Assembly: GCF_001591625.1 (NCBI RefSeq)
Contig: NZ_BCVG01000009.1
Coordinates: 1 to 64,000 of the forward strand
DNA length: 64,000 nucleotides
Reading direction: 5' to 3'
Origin: Metabacillus fastidiosus NBRC 101226
GTDB taxonomy: Bacteria > Bacillota > Bacilli > Bacillales > Bacillaceae
Numbering within the stretch: the stretch's first letter is position 1; every line of letters starts with the position of its first letter. The notes beneath the pieces were generated by a model. The model was given only the letters and a program-made list of their open reading frames with translations, searched no databases and was not told the origin of the DNA. Positions 34,638-44,710 of the stretch are shown one piece after another. Made by a program: the position numbers and the translations under genes.

Positions 34638-34651
34638 CGGAGGGATAGACG

Positions 34652-35107
34652 ATGGCAGCAAAAAAAATAAAAGATGATTATCAAAATCAGATTAAACAAT
34701 TCCAGCCAAAACCGCCGTATGTCTTAAACTGTATAAAAGCATTTGTTATTGGCGGTCTTATTTGTACATTTGGACAATTGATCCAAAATATGTATATTAC
34801 CTTTTTTGATTTCAATGAAAAGACAGCAGGTAACCCGACTGTTGCCACATTAGTTTTAATTTCAGCCCTTTTAACAGGTTTTGGTATTTATGACAGACTT
34901 GGTCAATTCGCTGGTGCGGGTTCAGCGGTCCCGGTAACAGGGTTTGCCAATTCGATGACAAGTGCAGCGATGGAACATCGAAGTGAAGGTATTGTGCTGG
35001 GAGTTGCGACAAATATGTTTAAGCTTGCAGGAAGTGTCATTGTGTTTGGAGTAGTTGCCGCATATATCGTCGGTATGATTCGTTATTTTTATGGGTTAGC
35101 ATTTTAA
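34652..35107 (+). CDS. spoVAC: stage V sporulation protein AC
   Basis: 151 residues; integral membrane protein with three to four helices, forming the mechanosensitive-type core of the SpoVA channel together with SpoVAE. GGLICTFGQL and the GAGSAVPVTGFANSMTSAA loop are family-typical and are echoed in SpoVAEB below, showing the internal paralogy of this operon. GGAGGGAT before ATG. Confidence 0.96.
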   Translation: MAAKKIKDDYQNQIKQFQPKPPYVLNCIKAFVIGGLICTFGQLIQNMYITFFDFNEKTAGNPTVATLVLISALLTGFGIYDRLGQFAGAGSAVPVTGFANSMTSAAMEHRSEGIVLGVATNMFKLAGSVIVFGVVAAYIVGMIRYFYGLAF

Positions 35108-35123
35108 TGAGGCGGTGATTTAG

Positions 35124-36146
35124 TTGAGATTAAATGGAAAACAAACATGGGTTTTTGAAAATCCCTTATTCGTTCATTCAAGTGGAACTGCTGTCGGTCC
35201 TAAAGAGGCAGAAGGTCCTTTAGGGAAAATGTATGATACATCCCATCAGGATTTGCGTTGCGGAGAGGACAGCTGGGAATTAGCGGAGAGAAGATTGATG
35301 GAGCAGGCAGTGGAACAATGCTTGACAAAAGGGAATACAACACTTGATCAAATTGATTTATTTTTAAGCGGTGATCTTTTAAATCAAAATGTGACAGCGA
35401 ATTATGTTGCAAGACACTTACAGATTCCATTTTTATGTTTATTTGGGGCTTGTTCCACATCAATGGAGACAGTGGCGGTAGGATCTGCGTTAATTGATGG
35501 TGGATTTGCAAATAAGGTTATCGCAGCGACGAGTAGCCATAATGCAACAGCAGAACGGCAATTTCGTTATCCGACTGAATATGGAGGACAGAAGCCTGAT
35601 ACAGCAACATCTACAGTAACCGGTGCCGGAGCTGTTCTTATTAGTAAAGAAATAAGCAATATAAGAATTACATCAGCAACGATTGGTGCTGTTGCTGATT
35701 TAGGAATTACGAATCCATTTGATATGGGCTCGGCGATGGCACCTGCAGCAGCGGCAACAATTGAACAGCATTTAAAAGATTTGAATAGGACGCCGGATGA
35801 CTATGATATGTTTTTAACTGGAGATTTATCAGGTGTAGGAAGTCCGATTTTAAAAGAAATGCTGAAAGAAGAAGGTATTGATATTTATAACAAGCATAAT
35901 GATTGCGGCCTTATGGTATATAGACCGGACCAGAATGTGTTTGCCGGTGGAAGCGGATGTGCTTGCTCAGCTGTCGTCACATACAGTCATATTTTTAATG
36001 AATTAAATGAAGGAAATTTAAACCGTGTGTTCGTTGTTGCAACAGGGGCATTATTAAGCCCGACAATGATTCAGCAAAAAGAATCCATTCCAACAATTGC
36101 TCACGGAGTAGTATTTGAACGTGCAGATAAGGAGAGTGAGGGCTGA
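35124..36146 (+). CDS. spoVAD: stage V sporulation protein AD
   Basis: 340 residues with a thiolase/KAS-III-like fold; soluble SpoVAD binds dipicolinic acid directly and plugs the SpoVAC-AE channel. [17 protein letters not shown] is the remnant nucleophile-elbow region of the fold. TTG start with GAGGCGGTGAT upstream. Stop overlaps the next start by one base pair of codons (TGATG). Confidence 0.96.
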   Translation: MRLNGKQTWVFENPLFVHSSGTAVGPKEAEGPLGKMYDTSHQDLRCGEDSWELAERRLMEQAVEQCLTKGNTTLDQIDLFLSGDLLNQNVTANYVARHLQIPFLCLFGACSTSMETVAVGSALIDGGFANKVIAATSSHNATAERQFRYPTEYGGQKPDTATSTVTGAGAVLISKEISNIRITSATIGAVADLGITNPFDMGSAMAPAAAATIEQHLKDLNRTPDDYDMFLTGDLSGVGSPILKEMLKEEGIDIYNKHNDCGLMVYRPDQNVFAGGSGCACSAVVTYSHIFNELNEGNLNRVFVVATGALLSPTMIQQKESIPTIAHGVVFERADKESEG

Positions 36147-36496
36147 TGGAATTCATATGGGCTTTTCTAGTCGGCGGTGCCATTTGTGTAATCGGTCAGC
36201 TGCTGCTTGATATTTTTGGATTAACACCCGCACATGTGATGAGTACATTTGTTGTTAGCGGGGCAGTTTTGGACGGTTTCGGACTTTATGATAAATTAAT
36301 TGAATTTGCCGGGGCTGGTGCAACCGTACCAATTACAAGTTTTGGACATTCGTTACTGCACGGGGCTATGGCCCAAGCAAAGGAGCACGGTTTTATAGGA
36401 ATTGGCATGGGGATATTTGAATTAACTTCTGCAGGGATTTCAGCTGCAATTTTGTTTGCGTTTCTCATTGCTTTAATTTTTAAGCCGAAAGGATAA
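36146..36496 (+). CDS. spoVAEB: stage V sporulation protein AEB
   Basis: 116 residues; three-to-four-helix membrane subunit related to SpoVAC ([20 protein letters not shown] loop). With SpoVAC it forms the membrane part of the dipicolinic acid channel. Start overlaps the spoVAD stop. Confidence 0.95.
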   Translation: MEFIWAFLVGGAICVIGQLLLDIFGLTPAHVMSTFVVSGAVLDGFGLYDKLIEFAGAGATVPITSFGHSLLHGAMAQAKEHGFIGIGMGIFELTSAGISAAILFAFLIALIFKPKG

Positions 36497-36501
36497 TGTG
36501 T

Positions 36502-37071
36502 ATGAAGGCAAAAAGAAGGGTCATATTAGTAACAGATGGAGATGAGTATGCTGCAAGAGCAATTGAATATACAGCAAAGAGGGTAGGCGGACGAGTTATT
36601 TCAAGGTCACAGGGAAATCCTACAGCTTTAAGCGGGCAGCAAATAGTAGAGCTTATTTTACAAACTCCTCATGATCCTGTCTTTGTCATGTTTGATGATT
36701 GCGGCTTTGCTGGAGAAGGTGCAGGTGAAACAGCGCTGAAGTATGTGGCGGTTAATGAAAATATAGAAGTTCTCGGTGCTATTGCTGTAGCATCTAAATC
36801 AAATTTAAAAGAATGGACAAAGGTGGATGTCAGTGTGGACCGTTACGGGACACTGACAGAGTACGGGGTAGATAAATATGGAATAAGCGATATAGAAGTT
36901 GGCAGAATAAATGGCGATACCGTTTATTGCCTCGATGAGCTCGATATCCCGGTAGTAGTAGGTATTGGGGATGTTGGAAAAATGGCTCGTAAAGACAGTG
37001 TGAAAAGAGGTTGTCCAGTTACATTGAATGCAGTTGAAATAATTTTGGAAAGGAGCGGATATAATGGCTGA
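36502..37071 (+). CDS. spoVAEA: stage V sporulation protein AEA
   Basis: 189-residue soluble protein ([17 protein letters not shown] start; [13 protein letters not shown] mid-region) of the spoVA operon. Exact role is undefined; associates with the SpoVA/germination apparatus. ATG 36502 has AAAGGAT 8 nt upstream; an ATG at 36496 overlapping the previous stop is too close. The 3' end overlaps spoVAF by 8 bp. Confidence 0.93.
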   Translation: MKAKRRVILVTDGDEYAARAIEYTAKRVGGRVISRSQGNPTALSGQQIVELILQTPHDPVFVMFDDCGFAGEGAGETALKYVAVNENIEVLGAIAVASKSNLKEWTKVDVSVDRYGTLTEYGVDKYGISDIEVGRINGDTVYCLDELDIPVVVGIGDVGKMARKDSVKRGCPVTLNAVEIILERSGYNG

Positions 37072-38539
37072 AAGTACAAAAGAGAAAAGGCCGATACCTT
37101 CAAGTCTGAGCGAAATAGAACATTATTTCCAAAAAAATGTCGGACTGAATAAAAGCTTTGATCTCGGTATTAGGAAATTCTCTGTTCTTGATAAAAAGGT
37201 AAATCTTTATTATGTGAACGGATTATGTGATACTGCGTATATTACAGAAATTTTGGAACAGCTGCAGGAAATAAATGATAATGTTGATGAAAACGGTAAT
37301 TTAGAGGAAGTTTTTGAAAATAGAATTCCAAACCAGTCTGTTGCAAAAGTAAAAACATTGGACGAGGTTGTTGACCAGGTACTGTCAGGGTTAATCGTAT
37401 TTCTCATTGAGGGAATGGGTTATGCACTTGTTGTGGATGTAAGAAGTTACCCGGGAAGACAGCCTGAAGAGCCAGATACAGAAAAGCTTGTCCGGGGCTC
37501 CAGAGATGGAATGGTTGAAAATATTATCGTTAATACTGCATTAATCAGAAGAAGAATCAGGGATGAACGTCTTCGTTATGAAATGATGAAAGTAGGGGAG
37601 CGTTCAAAAACTGATATTTGTATTGCATATATAGAGAATGTAGCAAACCCTAATTTAGTTGAAAAGATAAAAAAAGAGCTTCAAGCAATCAAAATAGACG
37701 GTTTAACGATGGCTGATAAAACGGTGGAAGAATTTTTAGTAAAACAAAGATATAATCCTTATCCGCTCGTCCGGTATACGGAAAGGTCTGATGTTGCGGC
37801 GAATCATTTATTGGAAGGACATGTCATTATTATTGTTGATACATCACCGAGTGTTATTATTACACCTACAACAGTATTCCATCATGTTCAGCATGCAGAG
37901 GAGTACAGACAGACTCCGACAGTAGGAACATTTTTAAGATGGGTACGGTTTTTAGGTATTCTGGCTTCTTTGTTTCTATTGCCACTATGGTTTTTATTCG
38001 TCTTGGAACCATCATTATTACCGAAAAATATTGCCTTTATTGGACCAAATGAGCATAAAAATATTCCGATCGTCATTCAGATCTTTCTCGCCGATTTTGG
38101 TCTTGAATTTTTAAGAATGGCCGCTATTCATACACCGACATCGTTATCAACTGCCATGGGTTTAATTGCAGCAGCACTTATTGGGCAAATTGCAATTGAT
38201 GTCGGATTATTCGTCCCGGAAGTTATTTTATATGTTGCCGTTGCAGGAATCGGTACTTTTGCAACACCAAGCTATGAATTAAGTATCGCCAATAAAATTG
38301 CAAGGCTCATATTACTGCTTTTTGTCGCCTTATTTAAAGTGGAAGGCTTCGTTATCGGCTGTACACTGTTTATTCTTTTATTGGTTAGAACAAAATCTCT
38401 TAATACACCGTATTTATGGCCATTTCTTCCATTTAATGCTAAAGCGCTATGGCAAATTATTATTCGTACATCTGTACCAGGTGCTAAGCTTCGTCCAAGC
38501 ATCGTGCATCCGCAAAATGTGAAGAGACAGCCGAGTTAA
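37064..38539 (+). CDS. spoVAF: stage V sporulation protein AF (GerA-family)
   Basis: 491 residues; homologous to GerAA-type germination receptor A subunits. A large N-terminal soluble domain (1-300, [20 protein letters not shown] signature) is followed by about five membrane helices and the FLRWVRFLG and TPSYELS segments. Modulates the rate of spore germination with its partner membrane proteins. AAAGGAGCGG upstream of ATG. Last gene of spoVA. Confidence 0.95.
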   Translation: MAESTKEKRPIPSSLSEIEHYFQKNVGLNKSFDLGIRKFSVLDKKVNLYYVNGLCDTAYITEILEQLQEINDNVDENGNLEEVFENRIPNQSVAKVKTLDEVVDQVLSGLIVFLIEGMGYALVVDVRSYPGRQPEEPDTEKLVRGSRDGMVENIIVNTALIRRRIRDERLRYEMMKVGERSKTDICIAYIENVANPNLVEKIKKELQAIKIDGLTMADKTVEEFLVKQRYNPYPLVRYTERSDVAANHLLEGHVIIIVDTSPSVIITPTTVFHHVQHAEEYRQTPTVGTFLRWVRFLGILASLFLLPLWFLFVLEPSLLPKNIAFIGPNEHKNIPIVIQIFLADFGLEFLRMAAIHTPTSLSTAMGLIAAALIGQIAIDVGLFVPEVILYVAVAGIGTFATPSYELSIANKIARLILLLFVALFKVEGFVIGCTLFILLLVRTKSLNTPYLWPFLPFNAKALWQIIIRTSVPGAKLRPSIVHPQNVKRQPS

Positions 38540-38617
38540 ATGTTGAAACAAGCGTCTATTTATGATATTGTATGATTACTTTACTGATAGTTTTTTACAC
38601 GAATCGATGATAATGAT

Positions 38618-38652
38618 AGGCAGTTAATGAGTTACTCTAACTGTCTTTTTTT
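38618..38652 (+). terminator. spoVA operon terminator
   Basis: 9-bp stem AGGCAGTTA/TAACTGTCT (one wobble), 11-nt loop, T7 tail. Confidence 0.85.
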
Positions 38653-38712
38653 GGATTATAGTAAAAATAACGTATAGACATTGATAGAAAATTCACTTTA
38701 TTAGGTGAACAG

Positions 38713-38736
38713 CTCTGTTCAACAGAGATTTTTTTT
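38713..38736 (+). terminator. small terminator-like hairpin in the lysA leader
   Basis: CTCTGTT/AACAGAG followed by ATTTTTTTTC, 75 bases upstream of lysA. GAACAG just before it can pair with CTGTTC instead, giving two exclusive folds. It may be a minor attenuator or a leftover terminator; no lysine riboswitch is recognisable here. Confidence 0.4.
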
Positions 38737-38810
38737 CATAAAATATAGTAGTATTTTCATCAGTAAAGAATAAATAGACGAATAGTTTACTCAGAAAGAG
38801 GGTTAGCGAA

Positions 38811-40130
38811 TTGCATTTACATGGTACTAGTAAAAAGAATGAATTAGGACATTTGGAAATTGGCGGGGTTGATACAACTGAATTGGCAAAACAATTTGGA
38901 ACACCTCTTTATGTATATGATGTAGCTCTAATAAAAGAGCGCGCAAGAAGCTTCAAAAAGGCATTTGAAAACATGGGTGTCAAAGCTCAGGTAGCGTATG
39001 CGAGTAAAGCTTTTTCTTCGATTGCAATGTTTCAGCTGGCAAAAGAAGAAGGTCTTTCACTTGATGTTGTTTCAGGCGGAGAGCTTTATACAGCAATTAA
39101 AGCAGGATTCCCAGCAGAGAAAATGCACTTACACGGAAATAATAAAAGCCGTGAAGAATTAAAAATGGCGCTTGAACATGGAGTCGGCTGTATCGTTGTC
39201 GATAATTTCTATGAAATTGACGTACTTGATGAACTTTATGTTGATGGTGAAAGAAAGATCCCTGTTCTTTTACGTGTTACACCAGGAATTGAAGCACATA
39301 CACATGACTATATTACAACTGGTCAGGAAGATTCAAAGTTCGGATTTGGACTTTTAAACGGACAAGTAGAGCGTGCAATTGAAAAAGTGCTGGCATCAAA
39401 AGCATTCCATTTATTAGGTTTCCACTGCCATATCGGTTCACAGATTTTTGAAACACAAGGATTCGTTCTTGCGGCAGAAAGAGTGTTTGAGAAAATTAAA
39501 GAGTGGAAGGACCGTTTCTCTTATGTTCCTGAAGTTGTTAATCTTGGCGGAGGCTTCGGAATCCGTTATACAGAAGAAGATGCACCACTTCCAGCGACAT
39601 ATTATGTAGAGAAAATTGTAGAAGCTGTTCAAAAACAAGTGAAAGAGCTTAATATGGAAATGCCTGAAATCTGGATTGAGCCAGGCAGATCACTTGTCGG
39701 TGACGCTGGAACGACTTTATATTCCATTGGTTCGCAAAAAGAAGTTCCGGATGTTCGTAAATATGTTGCAGTTGACGGAGGAATGACAGATAATATTCGT
39801 CCTGCATTATATGAAGCAAAATATGAAGCAGCTCTAGCAAACCGTATGAATGACAAGGAAGAAGAGAAAGTTTCTATTGCTGGTAAATGCTGTGAGAGCG
39901 GAGATATGCTTATTTGGGATATTGCGCTGCCTAGCGTGAAACCGAATGATTTACTAGCTATTTCTTGTACGGGTGCTTACGGATACTCAATGGCAAATAA
40001 CTATAACCGTATCCCGCGTCCTGCTGTTGTTTTCGTTGAAGACGGTGAAGCACAGCTTGTTGTGAAAAGAGAAAGCTATGAAAATATCATTGTAAATGAT
40101 ATTCCGTTAAAATCAAAAGTTGTTAAATAA
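38811..40130 (+). CDS. lysA: diaminopimelate decarboxylase
   Basis: 439 residues; PLP enzyme converting meso-diaminopimelate to L-lysine. PLP lysine in YASKAF, HCHIGSQI (PLP ring stacking), NLGGGFGI, WIEPGRSLVG, and CCESGDML with AYGYSMANNYN near the C-terminus (active site across the dimer). TTG start with AAGAGGG upstream. Follows spoVAF as in B. subtilis. Own terminator. Confidence 0.96.
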   Translation: MHLHGTSKKNELGHLEIGGVDTTELAKQFGTPLYVYDVALIKERARSFKKAFENMGVKAQVAYASKAFSSIAMFQLAKEEGLSLDVVSGGELYTAIKAGFPAEKMHLHGNNKSREELKMALEHGVGCIVVDNFYEIDVLDELYVDGERKIPVLLRVTPGIEAHTHDYITTGQEDSKFGFGLLNGQVERAIEKVLASKAFHLLGFHCHIGSQIFETQGFVLAAERVFEKIKEWKDRFSYVPEVVNLGGGFGIRYTEEDAPLPATYYVEKIVEAVQKQVKELNMEMPEIWIEPGRSLVGDAGTTLYSIGSQKEVPDVRKYVAVDGGMTDNIRPALYEAKYEAALANRMNDKEEEKVSIAGKCCESGDMLIWDIALPSVKPNDLLAISCTGAYGYSMANNYNRIPRPAVVFVEDGEAQLVVKRESYENIIVNDIPLKSKVVK

Positions 40131-40138
40131 ATAAAAAC

Positions 40139-40175
40139 ATAAATAACAGGCAAATGCCTGTTATTTATATTTTTT
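40139..40175 (+). terminator. lysA terminator
   Basis: 12-bp perfect stem AAATAACAGGCA/TGCCTGTTATTT with minimal loop, then ATATTTTTT. Confidence 0.92.
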
Positions 40176-40198
40176 AGAGTCGAGCTATATATAAAATT

Positions 40199-40250
40199 AA
40201 AAAAGTGAGCTAATAGCCTCCGGTTTGGAGTCATTAGCTCACTTTTTATA
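40199..40250 (-). terminator. ypuA terminator
   Basis: 15-bp perfect outer stem AAAAAGTGAGCTAAT/ATTAGCTCACTTTTT with an inner CTCC/GGAG helix; T6 on the minus strand and T5 on the plus strand, so it can stop both directions. Confidence 0.92.
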
Positions 40251-40253
40251 TTC

Positions 40254-41129
40254 CTATTTACCGCCAGTGAAGAATGAAATAATCGCATTCCATAATGCGA
40301 TGAAAAATTCTTTTACTTGCTGAAGAAAGCTTTGACCCTCTTCTGAATTAAGAAAGTTTGAAATTTTATCCTTCGCTTTATCAAGCTGATCTCCAACTTG
40401 ATTCCAGTCGATATTAATATCTTTCATTTTGTTGAAAAGGTCAATTAAGCTGTTAAGCTGTTCTTCTGTCAATGTAATATTCAAATCTTTTGCGCATTTT
40501 TCAATTAATGCACGCAAGTCTGCGTCTGTTTCAGGGACACCATTTTGAGCGATTTCATCTTTAATTTTTGCCATTAATGCCGATGCATTTTCTTCTCCGA
40601 CTTTATCCCCAAGTTTAGCTGTCGTTACAAGTTCTTCGTTTGCTACTTGTTTAACTTCCTCTGGAATTGCTTTATCAGATGTAATTTCATAAGCTTTTAA
40701 AAGTCCAGTTAATGCTGCAGTCCCTGATACTTCAAAAGGGGCTGTTACGTAAATTGTTGCATCCTTTACACCCGCAGTCATAAGGGCATTTAAATACATT
40801 TCATCTGTAACCCAGTTAATATTATTCGTTTTTACTTCAAGACCAGAACCTTTTTTCTCAATTGTTATCGCTGATGAAGAAATAGCCTTTGTCCCGATTG
40901 TTGCTTTTGGAATATAATCTCCTAAATATTTATGTTCTTCCTGATTAGATACCGTAATTTGCTGTGAACCTTCAGGTGCATTCATTTCACTAAGCAAATC
41001 CTCTTTTTGCTTCGGCGTTAGATTTTCTCCGAGAGTAATAATTGTATCGCCGACAACTGCATCCGCAAAGCTAACGGATGGGAATGCAAGTAAAGCAGCC
41101 AAAATAAACGGTAATATTAGTTTTTTCAA
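40254..41129 (-). CDS. ypuA: secreted DUF1002-family protein (YpuA-like)
   Basis: 291 residues. Signal peptide MKKLILPFILAALLAFPSVSFA with cleavage near residue 22. The mature protein has an N-terminal alpha/beta part (VGDTIITLGENLTPKQKEDLL; ATIYVTAPFEVSGTAAL) and a helical C-terminal half, the DUF1002 layout of B. subtilis YpuA, a cell-envelope protein of unknown function that lies beside ppiB there too. ATG with GGAGG upstream on the minus strand. Confidence 0.9.
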   Translation of the reverse strand: MKKLILPFILAALLAFPSVSFADAVVGDTIITLGENLTPKQKEDLLSEMNAPEGSQQITVSNQEEHKYLGDYIPKATIGTKAISSSAITIEKKGSGLEVKTNNINWVTDEMYLNALMTAGVKDATIYVTAPFEVSGTAALTGLLKAYEITSDKAIPEEVKQVANEELVTTAKLGDKVGEENASALMAKIKDEIAQNGVPETDADLRALIEKCAKDLNITLTEEQLNSLIDLFNKMKDINIDWNQVGDQLDKAKDKISNFLNSEEGQSFLQQVKEFFIALWNAIISFFTGGK

Positions 41130-41404
41130 TATATTTTCCTCCTTAAATGGTAAAGCTGACCAACTGTTCGCTTCTATTATAGTACGTTTTATTTAATCAA
41201 TGAAGCTTTTTAAAGGAATGGCGAGACGGAACAAATAGTTAGACGGGGAAAGGAAAGAAGAAGTTTCAATATTTATTTTCATTATTCCCTCTATTTCATA
41301 AAAATGAAACTTTTAATCAAATAACATGTCTCGCTTTTCTTTATTACGAGAATAATGATATTATAAAGACTGATTGATTTTACATATAAGGAGATGTTTG
41401 AATA

Positions 41405-41842
41405 ATGGCTAAAAAAGGTTATTTTTTAATGCAAAGCGGAGACAAAATTGAATTTGATTTATTTGAGAATGAAGCTCCGGGAACAGTTGCTAACTTCGAG
41501 AAATTAGCTAACTCTGGGTTTTATAATGGTTTAAATTTCCATCGTGTTATTCCTGGCTTCGTAAGTCAAGGAGGGTGCCCGAGCGGAACTGGTACAGGCG
41601 GTCCTGGCTACACAATTAAATGTGAAACAGAAGGTAATCCGCACAAACATACAGCAGGTGCATTATCAATGGCACATGCGGGTAAAGATACAGGTGGAAG
41701 TCAATTTTTCATCGTCCATGATCCACAACCGCATTTAAACGGTGTACATACAGTTTTCGGACAAGTTACATCTGGACTTGAAGCGGCTAAAGCGATGAAA
41801 AACGGAGATGTAATGGAAAAAGTAGAGGTTTTTGAAGCATAA
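41405..41842 (+). CDS. ppiB: cytosolic cyclophilin-type peptidyl-prolyl isomerase
   Basis: 145 residues; catalyses proline cis-trans isomerisation during protein folding. The cyclophilin motifs [13 protein letters not shown] (catalytic Arg) and GGSQFFI are intact; no signal peptide. AAGGAGATG upstream of the ATG. Divergent from ypuA; the 275 bases between hold both promoters but nothing else recognisable. Confidence 0.96.
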   Translation: MAKKGYFLMQSGDKIEFDLFENEAPGTVANFEKLANSGFYNGLNFHRVIPGFVSQGGCPSGTGTGGPGYTIKCETEGNPHKHTAGALSMAHAGKDTGGSQFFIVHDPQPHLNGVHTVFGQVTSGLEAAKAMKNGDVMEKVEVFEA

Positions 41843-41866
41843 TAGATAATAGGCTGATAAAAATAT

Positions 41867-41908
41867 AAAGGCAGTGGGCTTCCTTATTGAGGATAACACT
41901 GTCTTTTA
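41867..41908 (+). terminator. ppiB terminator
   Basis: 10-bp stem AAAGGCAGTG/CACTGTCTTT (one wobble), 20-nt loop. Confidence 0.7.
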
Positions 41909-42002
41909 TTATTTAAAATTGAGTATTATATCACACTTATATTTATTAGTTCACTTTAGATTTCTATGGTAATAATAATACTTTTTGATGTGAAGAAAGC
42001 AA

Positions 42003-42037
42003 AGAAGCACTTGCAGCTATAATGCGTCAAGTGCTTC
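42003..42037 (-). terminator. terminator of the first secreted paralogue
   Basis: 11-bp perfect stem AGAAGCACTTG/CAAGTGCTTCT, 14-nt loop, TTTGCTTTCTT on the minus strand. Confidence 0.75.
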
Positions 42038-42044
42038 TCATTAC

Positions 42045-42944
42045 TTATCTTTCATATAAAATATGGTAATCGGCAAAAACGTAATAGCCGCCGCCAACGT
42101 GGAATCTTCCATTTTCAAAGCTGTATGCTCTGATTGCTTCATAAGAAGGAACTTTTCTATACACCTGTCCATCAGGAGCATAAATATATAACGGCTCTTC
42201 TGTCCCGAAAATAAATCCAGTGTAGAATAATGTGTTTTTATCTTTCTTTACATAATAGCCTCCGCCAACATCAAAGGAGTCGGAATTTTCTTTAAATACT
42301 TTAAGACCTTCTCCTTTTTTCAATGTTCGATAAACGCTGCCCTTTGGATTGTACAGCTTTACTCCATTTTGCTTAATTAATACTCTGCCGTAATGTGAAT
42401 TTTTAATGCTTACTAATTCTGTTACATATCCATCCTCATTTTCATACTTCACTAAGCCGACACCGGGAGCGTAATAAGAAATACCTGTATCGCCGCGACC
42501 GTTATCGATCATCACAGTTCTAAATGTACCGGCAGGCGTTTTAACAGTCTGATTCAGCGAGATCGTTTTAAAAATATGTCCATCGCTTTCCCATTCCATT
42601 CCGACTGTTAATGGAAATGCTATTTGTAGGGACATTGAATCTTCGAAAGGGTCACCCTTTATTAATCCTTCACTATTTTGGATAGTTAATTCATTATTAA
42701 AGAAATCTCCCCACTGATAATTCCATAAATCACCTTTATTCATTTTGCCTGTAAAACTCGCAGTCATATACTCTTTAGATTTACTCGTATTCTTATAATA
42801 GTAGGCGTAAGTATAGATTTTTTTTGTATTCATTAAAAAACTAGGTGTTGAGGCTGCGGCCTTATCATTGAATAAGAAGGATGAGAAGCTGCCAAATACT
42901 AAAGTGAAAAATAAGGTAATGATAACTATTTGTTTATTTTTCAA
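42045..42944 (-). CDS. secreted protein, paralogue A
   Basis: 299 residues, no recognised family. Signal peptide MKNKQIVIITLFFTLVFGSF... with cleavage near AAAS. The mature protein has a beta-rich central part (FPLTVGMEWES; TPAGTFRTVMIDNG; SYYAPGVGLVKYE, like cell-surface domains that measure conversion of a reporter-like beta sandwich) and a C-terminal pair of GGGYYV-containing repeats ending HILYER. TTG start with AAAGGAG upstream. About 60 percent similar to the next minus-strand gene, so a tandem duplication. Probably cell wall or extracellular. Confidence 0.85.
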   Translation of the reverse strand: MKNKQIVIITLFFTLVFGSFSSFLFNDKAAASTPSFLMNTKKIYTYAYYYKNTSKSKEYMTASFTGKMNKGDLWNYQWGDFFNNELTIQNSEGLIKGDPFEDSMSLQIAFPLTVGMEWESDGHIFKTISLNQTVKTPAGTFRTVMIDNGRGDTGISYYAPGVGLVKYENEDGYVTELVSIKNSHYGRVLIKQNGVKLYNPKGSVYRTLKKGEGLKVFKENSDSFDVGGGYYVKKDKNTLFYTGFIFGTEEPLYIYAPDGQVYRKVPSYEAIRAYSFENGRFHVGGGYYVFADYHILYER

Positions 42945-43162
42945 TGCAATTCTCCTTTAAAATATTTTAAATACTTATAATTCCAAATTAATATAAAAAT
43001 TCCATATTATCGAGTGCATTTTAACTTATTTTTTAATAATTTAGTCTGTTTTTTTAAAAAAGTTAAGGTTATTTAGACCTAAGTTTGATAAATAGAGGCA
43101 GGAGAATTTTTTAATAGAAGGGAGAAGCAGCTATAGGTTATCGCTAATAAAGCAAGGAAAAA

Positions 43163-43189
43163 GCACTCGTTGTTAAAAACATCGAGTGC
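43163..43189 (-). terminator. terminator of secreted paralogue B
   Basis: 7-bp GC-rich stem GCACTCG/CGAGTGC with inner GTT/AAC, followed by TTTTTCC on the minus strand. Confidence 0.75.
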
Positions 43190-43202
43190 CCGTATTTTAA
43201 GC

Positions 43203-44093
43203 TTATCTTTCGTATAAAATATGATCTGCAGCAGGAACGTAATAGCCGCCGCCAACTTGGAATTTTCCATCTTTAAAGCCGTATACTCTTACCGGCTCAT
43301 CAATTGCAAACTTTTTAAATAATTTCCCATTTGAAGAATAGACAGATAACGGTGCTTCTGTACCATAAATAGTTCCAGTGAAGAATAATGTATTTTTCTC
43401 TTTCTTTACATAATAGCCGTTTCCTACATCATAAGAGTCAGCATTTTCTTTAAATACTTTGAGAGCTTCGCCTTTCTTTAATGTTTTGTGAACAGCTCCC
43501 TTTGGAGTGTATTGCTTTATGCCTGTTTGTTTAATTAAAACTCTGCCATAGTGTGCATTGCTAATCTTTGTTAATTCTCTTACATGTCCAACACCATCTT
43601 CCTCCCTGACTAATCCTACACCGGGAGCATAGTAAGATTTTCCATTCTGGACACCATGGTCGATTACTACTGCTTTAAATGTACCGGCAGAAGTCTTAAC
43701 CACAGTATCTAAAGATATAATTTTAGCAGTAAATGATTCACTGCTCTTCCACTGTTTTCCTGCCGTTAAAGGAAACATTAATTCCTTGGACCATGTATTA
43801 TCAAAAGGATCTCCTATTCTTAGGCTTTCATTATCTTGAATCTGCAGTTCGTTGAAAAAGAATTCCTCTGTTTGGAAATTCCAAAGATCACCATTGTTCA
43901 TTTTTCCAGTGAAACTTGCAGTCATAGTTTCTTTTTTATTTTTATAATCCAAGCTGTAAGTATAGATCTTTTTAGTATCCATCAGGAAACTTGGTGTTGC
44001 AGCTGAAGCTTGGTCAGTTGATAAGAAAGCCGAAAAACTAGTAAATATTAGTGTGAAAAATAATAGAATAGTAACTATCTTTTTGTTTTTCAA
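43203..44093 (-). CDS. secreted protein, paralogue B
   Basis: 296 residues, paralogous along its whole length to the gene at 42045-42944: shared ATPSFLM(D/N)TKKIYTY after the signal peptide, TASFTGKMN.GDLWN, TPKGA/SVxxTLKKGE and the HILYER end. TTG 44093 with AGAGGAG upstream; the frame is open about 130 codons further 5' but that stretch has no signal peptide or ribosome site. Each copy has its own signal peptide, ribosome site and terminator. Function unknown. Confidence 0.85.
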   Translation of the reverse strand: MKNKKIVTILLFFTLIFTSFSAFLSTDQASAATPSFLMDTKKIYTYSLDYKNKKETMTASFTGKMNNGDLWNFQTEEFFFNELQIQDNESLRIGDPFDNTWSKELMFPLTAGKQWKSSESFTAKIISLDTVVKTSAGTFKAVVIDHGVQNGKSYYAPGVGLVREEDGVGHVRELTKISNAHYGRVLIKQTGIKQYTPKGAVHKTLKKGEALKVFKENADSYDVGNGYYVKKEKNTLFFTGTIYGTEAPLSVYSSNGKLFKKFAIDEPVRVYGFKDGKFQVGGGYYVPAADHILYER

Positions 44094-44332
44094 AATGATT
44101 CTCCTCTTTATGTTTTTTATTACAACAATTAACATAATAATATATATTTTACATTTATTCCAGTATATTTTATCTGTTTTTTGTATTATTTGTAATTTTA
44201 GTGAAACATTTACCTTATAAAAAGAGTATTTTTTCGATAGTCTATCTTTATTTAAATATAGGTTTTTCTCTTTCTTTTTATGTTGCACTCTTTTAATATA
44301 ATATATTTGTGGAATTATATTAGAGAGACATC

Positions 44333-44539
44333 TTGATAATATTAAGAGAAGTTGAAACTGTACAAATAGATGTACCACGTCATAAATTACCTCAACATAT
44401 GAAAGAAGATACGATTTTAAGTGTTTTCTTTGATGAAGAAGGAAATATAGCAAATGCTGAAGTTCTTGAAGATGCCACAGAATCGGCACGCGAAAATGTG
44501 CAGCAATTATTAGAGAAAATGATGAATAAAAACAAATAG
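44333..44539 (+). CDS. short DUF3006-like protein, probably N-terminally truncated
   Basis: 68 residues. VETVQIDVPRHKLPQHMKEDTILSVFF resembles the second half of DUF3006, but the usual N-terminal IDRFEG strand is missing. Just upstream the frame is closed by a TAG at 44321, and a neighbouring frame reads GIILERHLD, so the 5' end may have decayed. The ribosome site before TTG is weak (AGAGAG). A strong terminator follows. Could be a shortened working gene or a remnant. Confidence 0.5.
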   Translation: MIILREVETVQIDVPRHKLPQHMKEDTILSVFFDEEGNIANAEVLEDATESARENVQQLLEKMMNKNK

Positions 44540-44565
44540 AAAGAGAAATTTCTTGTAATTATTAG

Positions 44566-44596
44566 GACTGCCGCCACATAAGCGGCAGTCTGTTTT
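44566..44596 (+). terminator. terminator
   Basis: 9-bp perfect GC-rich stem GACTGCCGC/GCGGCAGTC, 7-nt loop, TGTTTTAT tail. Confidence 0.88.
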
Positions 44597-44710
44597 ATAA
44601 GAAAAATGTCGTTTTAAAGCTAATTTAAAAACTAATTTCTTGCTTTTTCTCATTTTCAGTGATAATATTTTCTTCAATTAAAAGTATTCATTACTTTTAC
44701 TCATAATTGA

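Noticed and set aside
43203-44489. Long 428-codon form of secreted paralogue B
   Set aside because: The extra N-terminal part lacks a ribosome site and would bury the signal peptide; the TTG at 44093 matches its paralogue.
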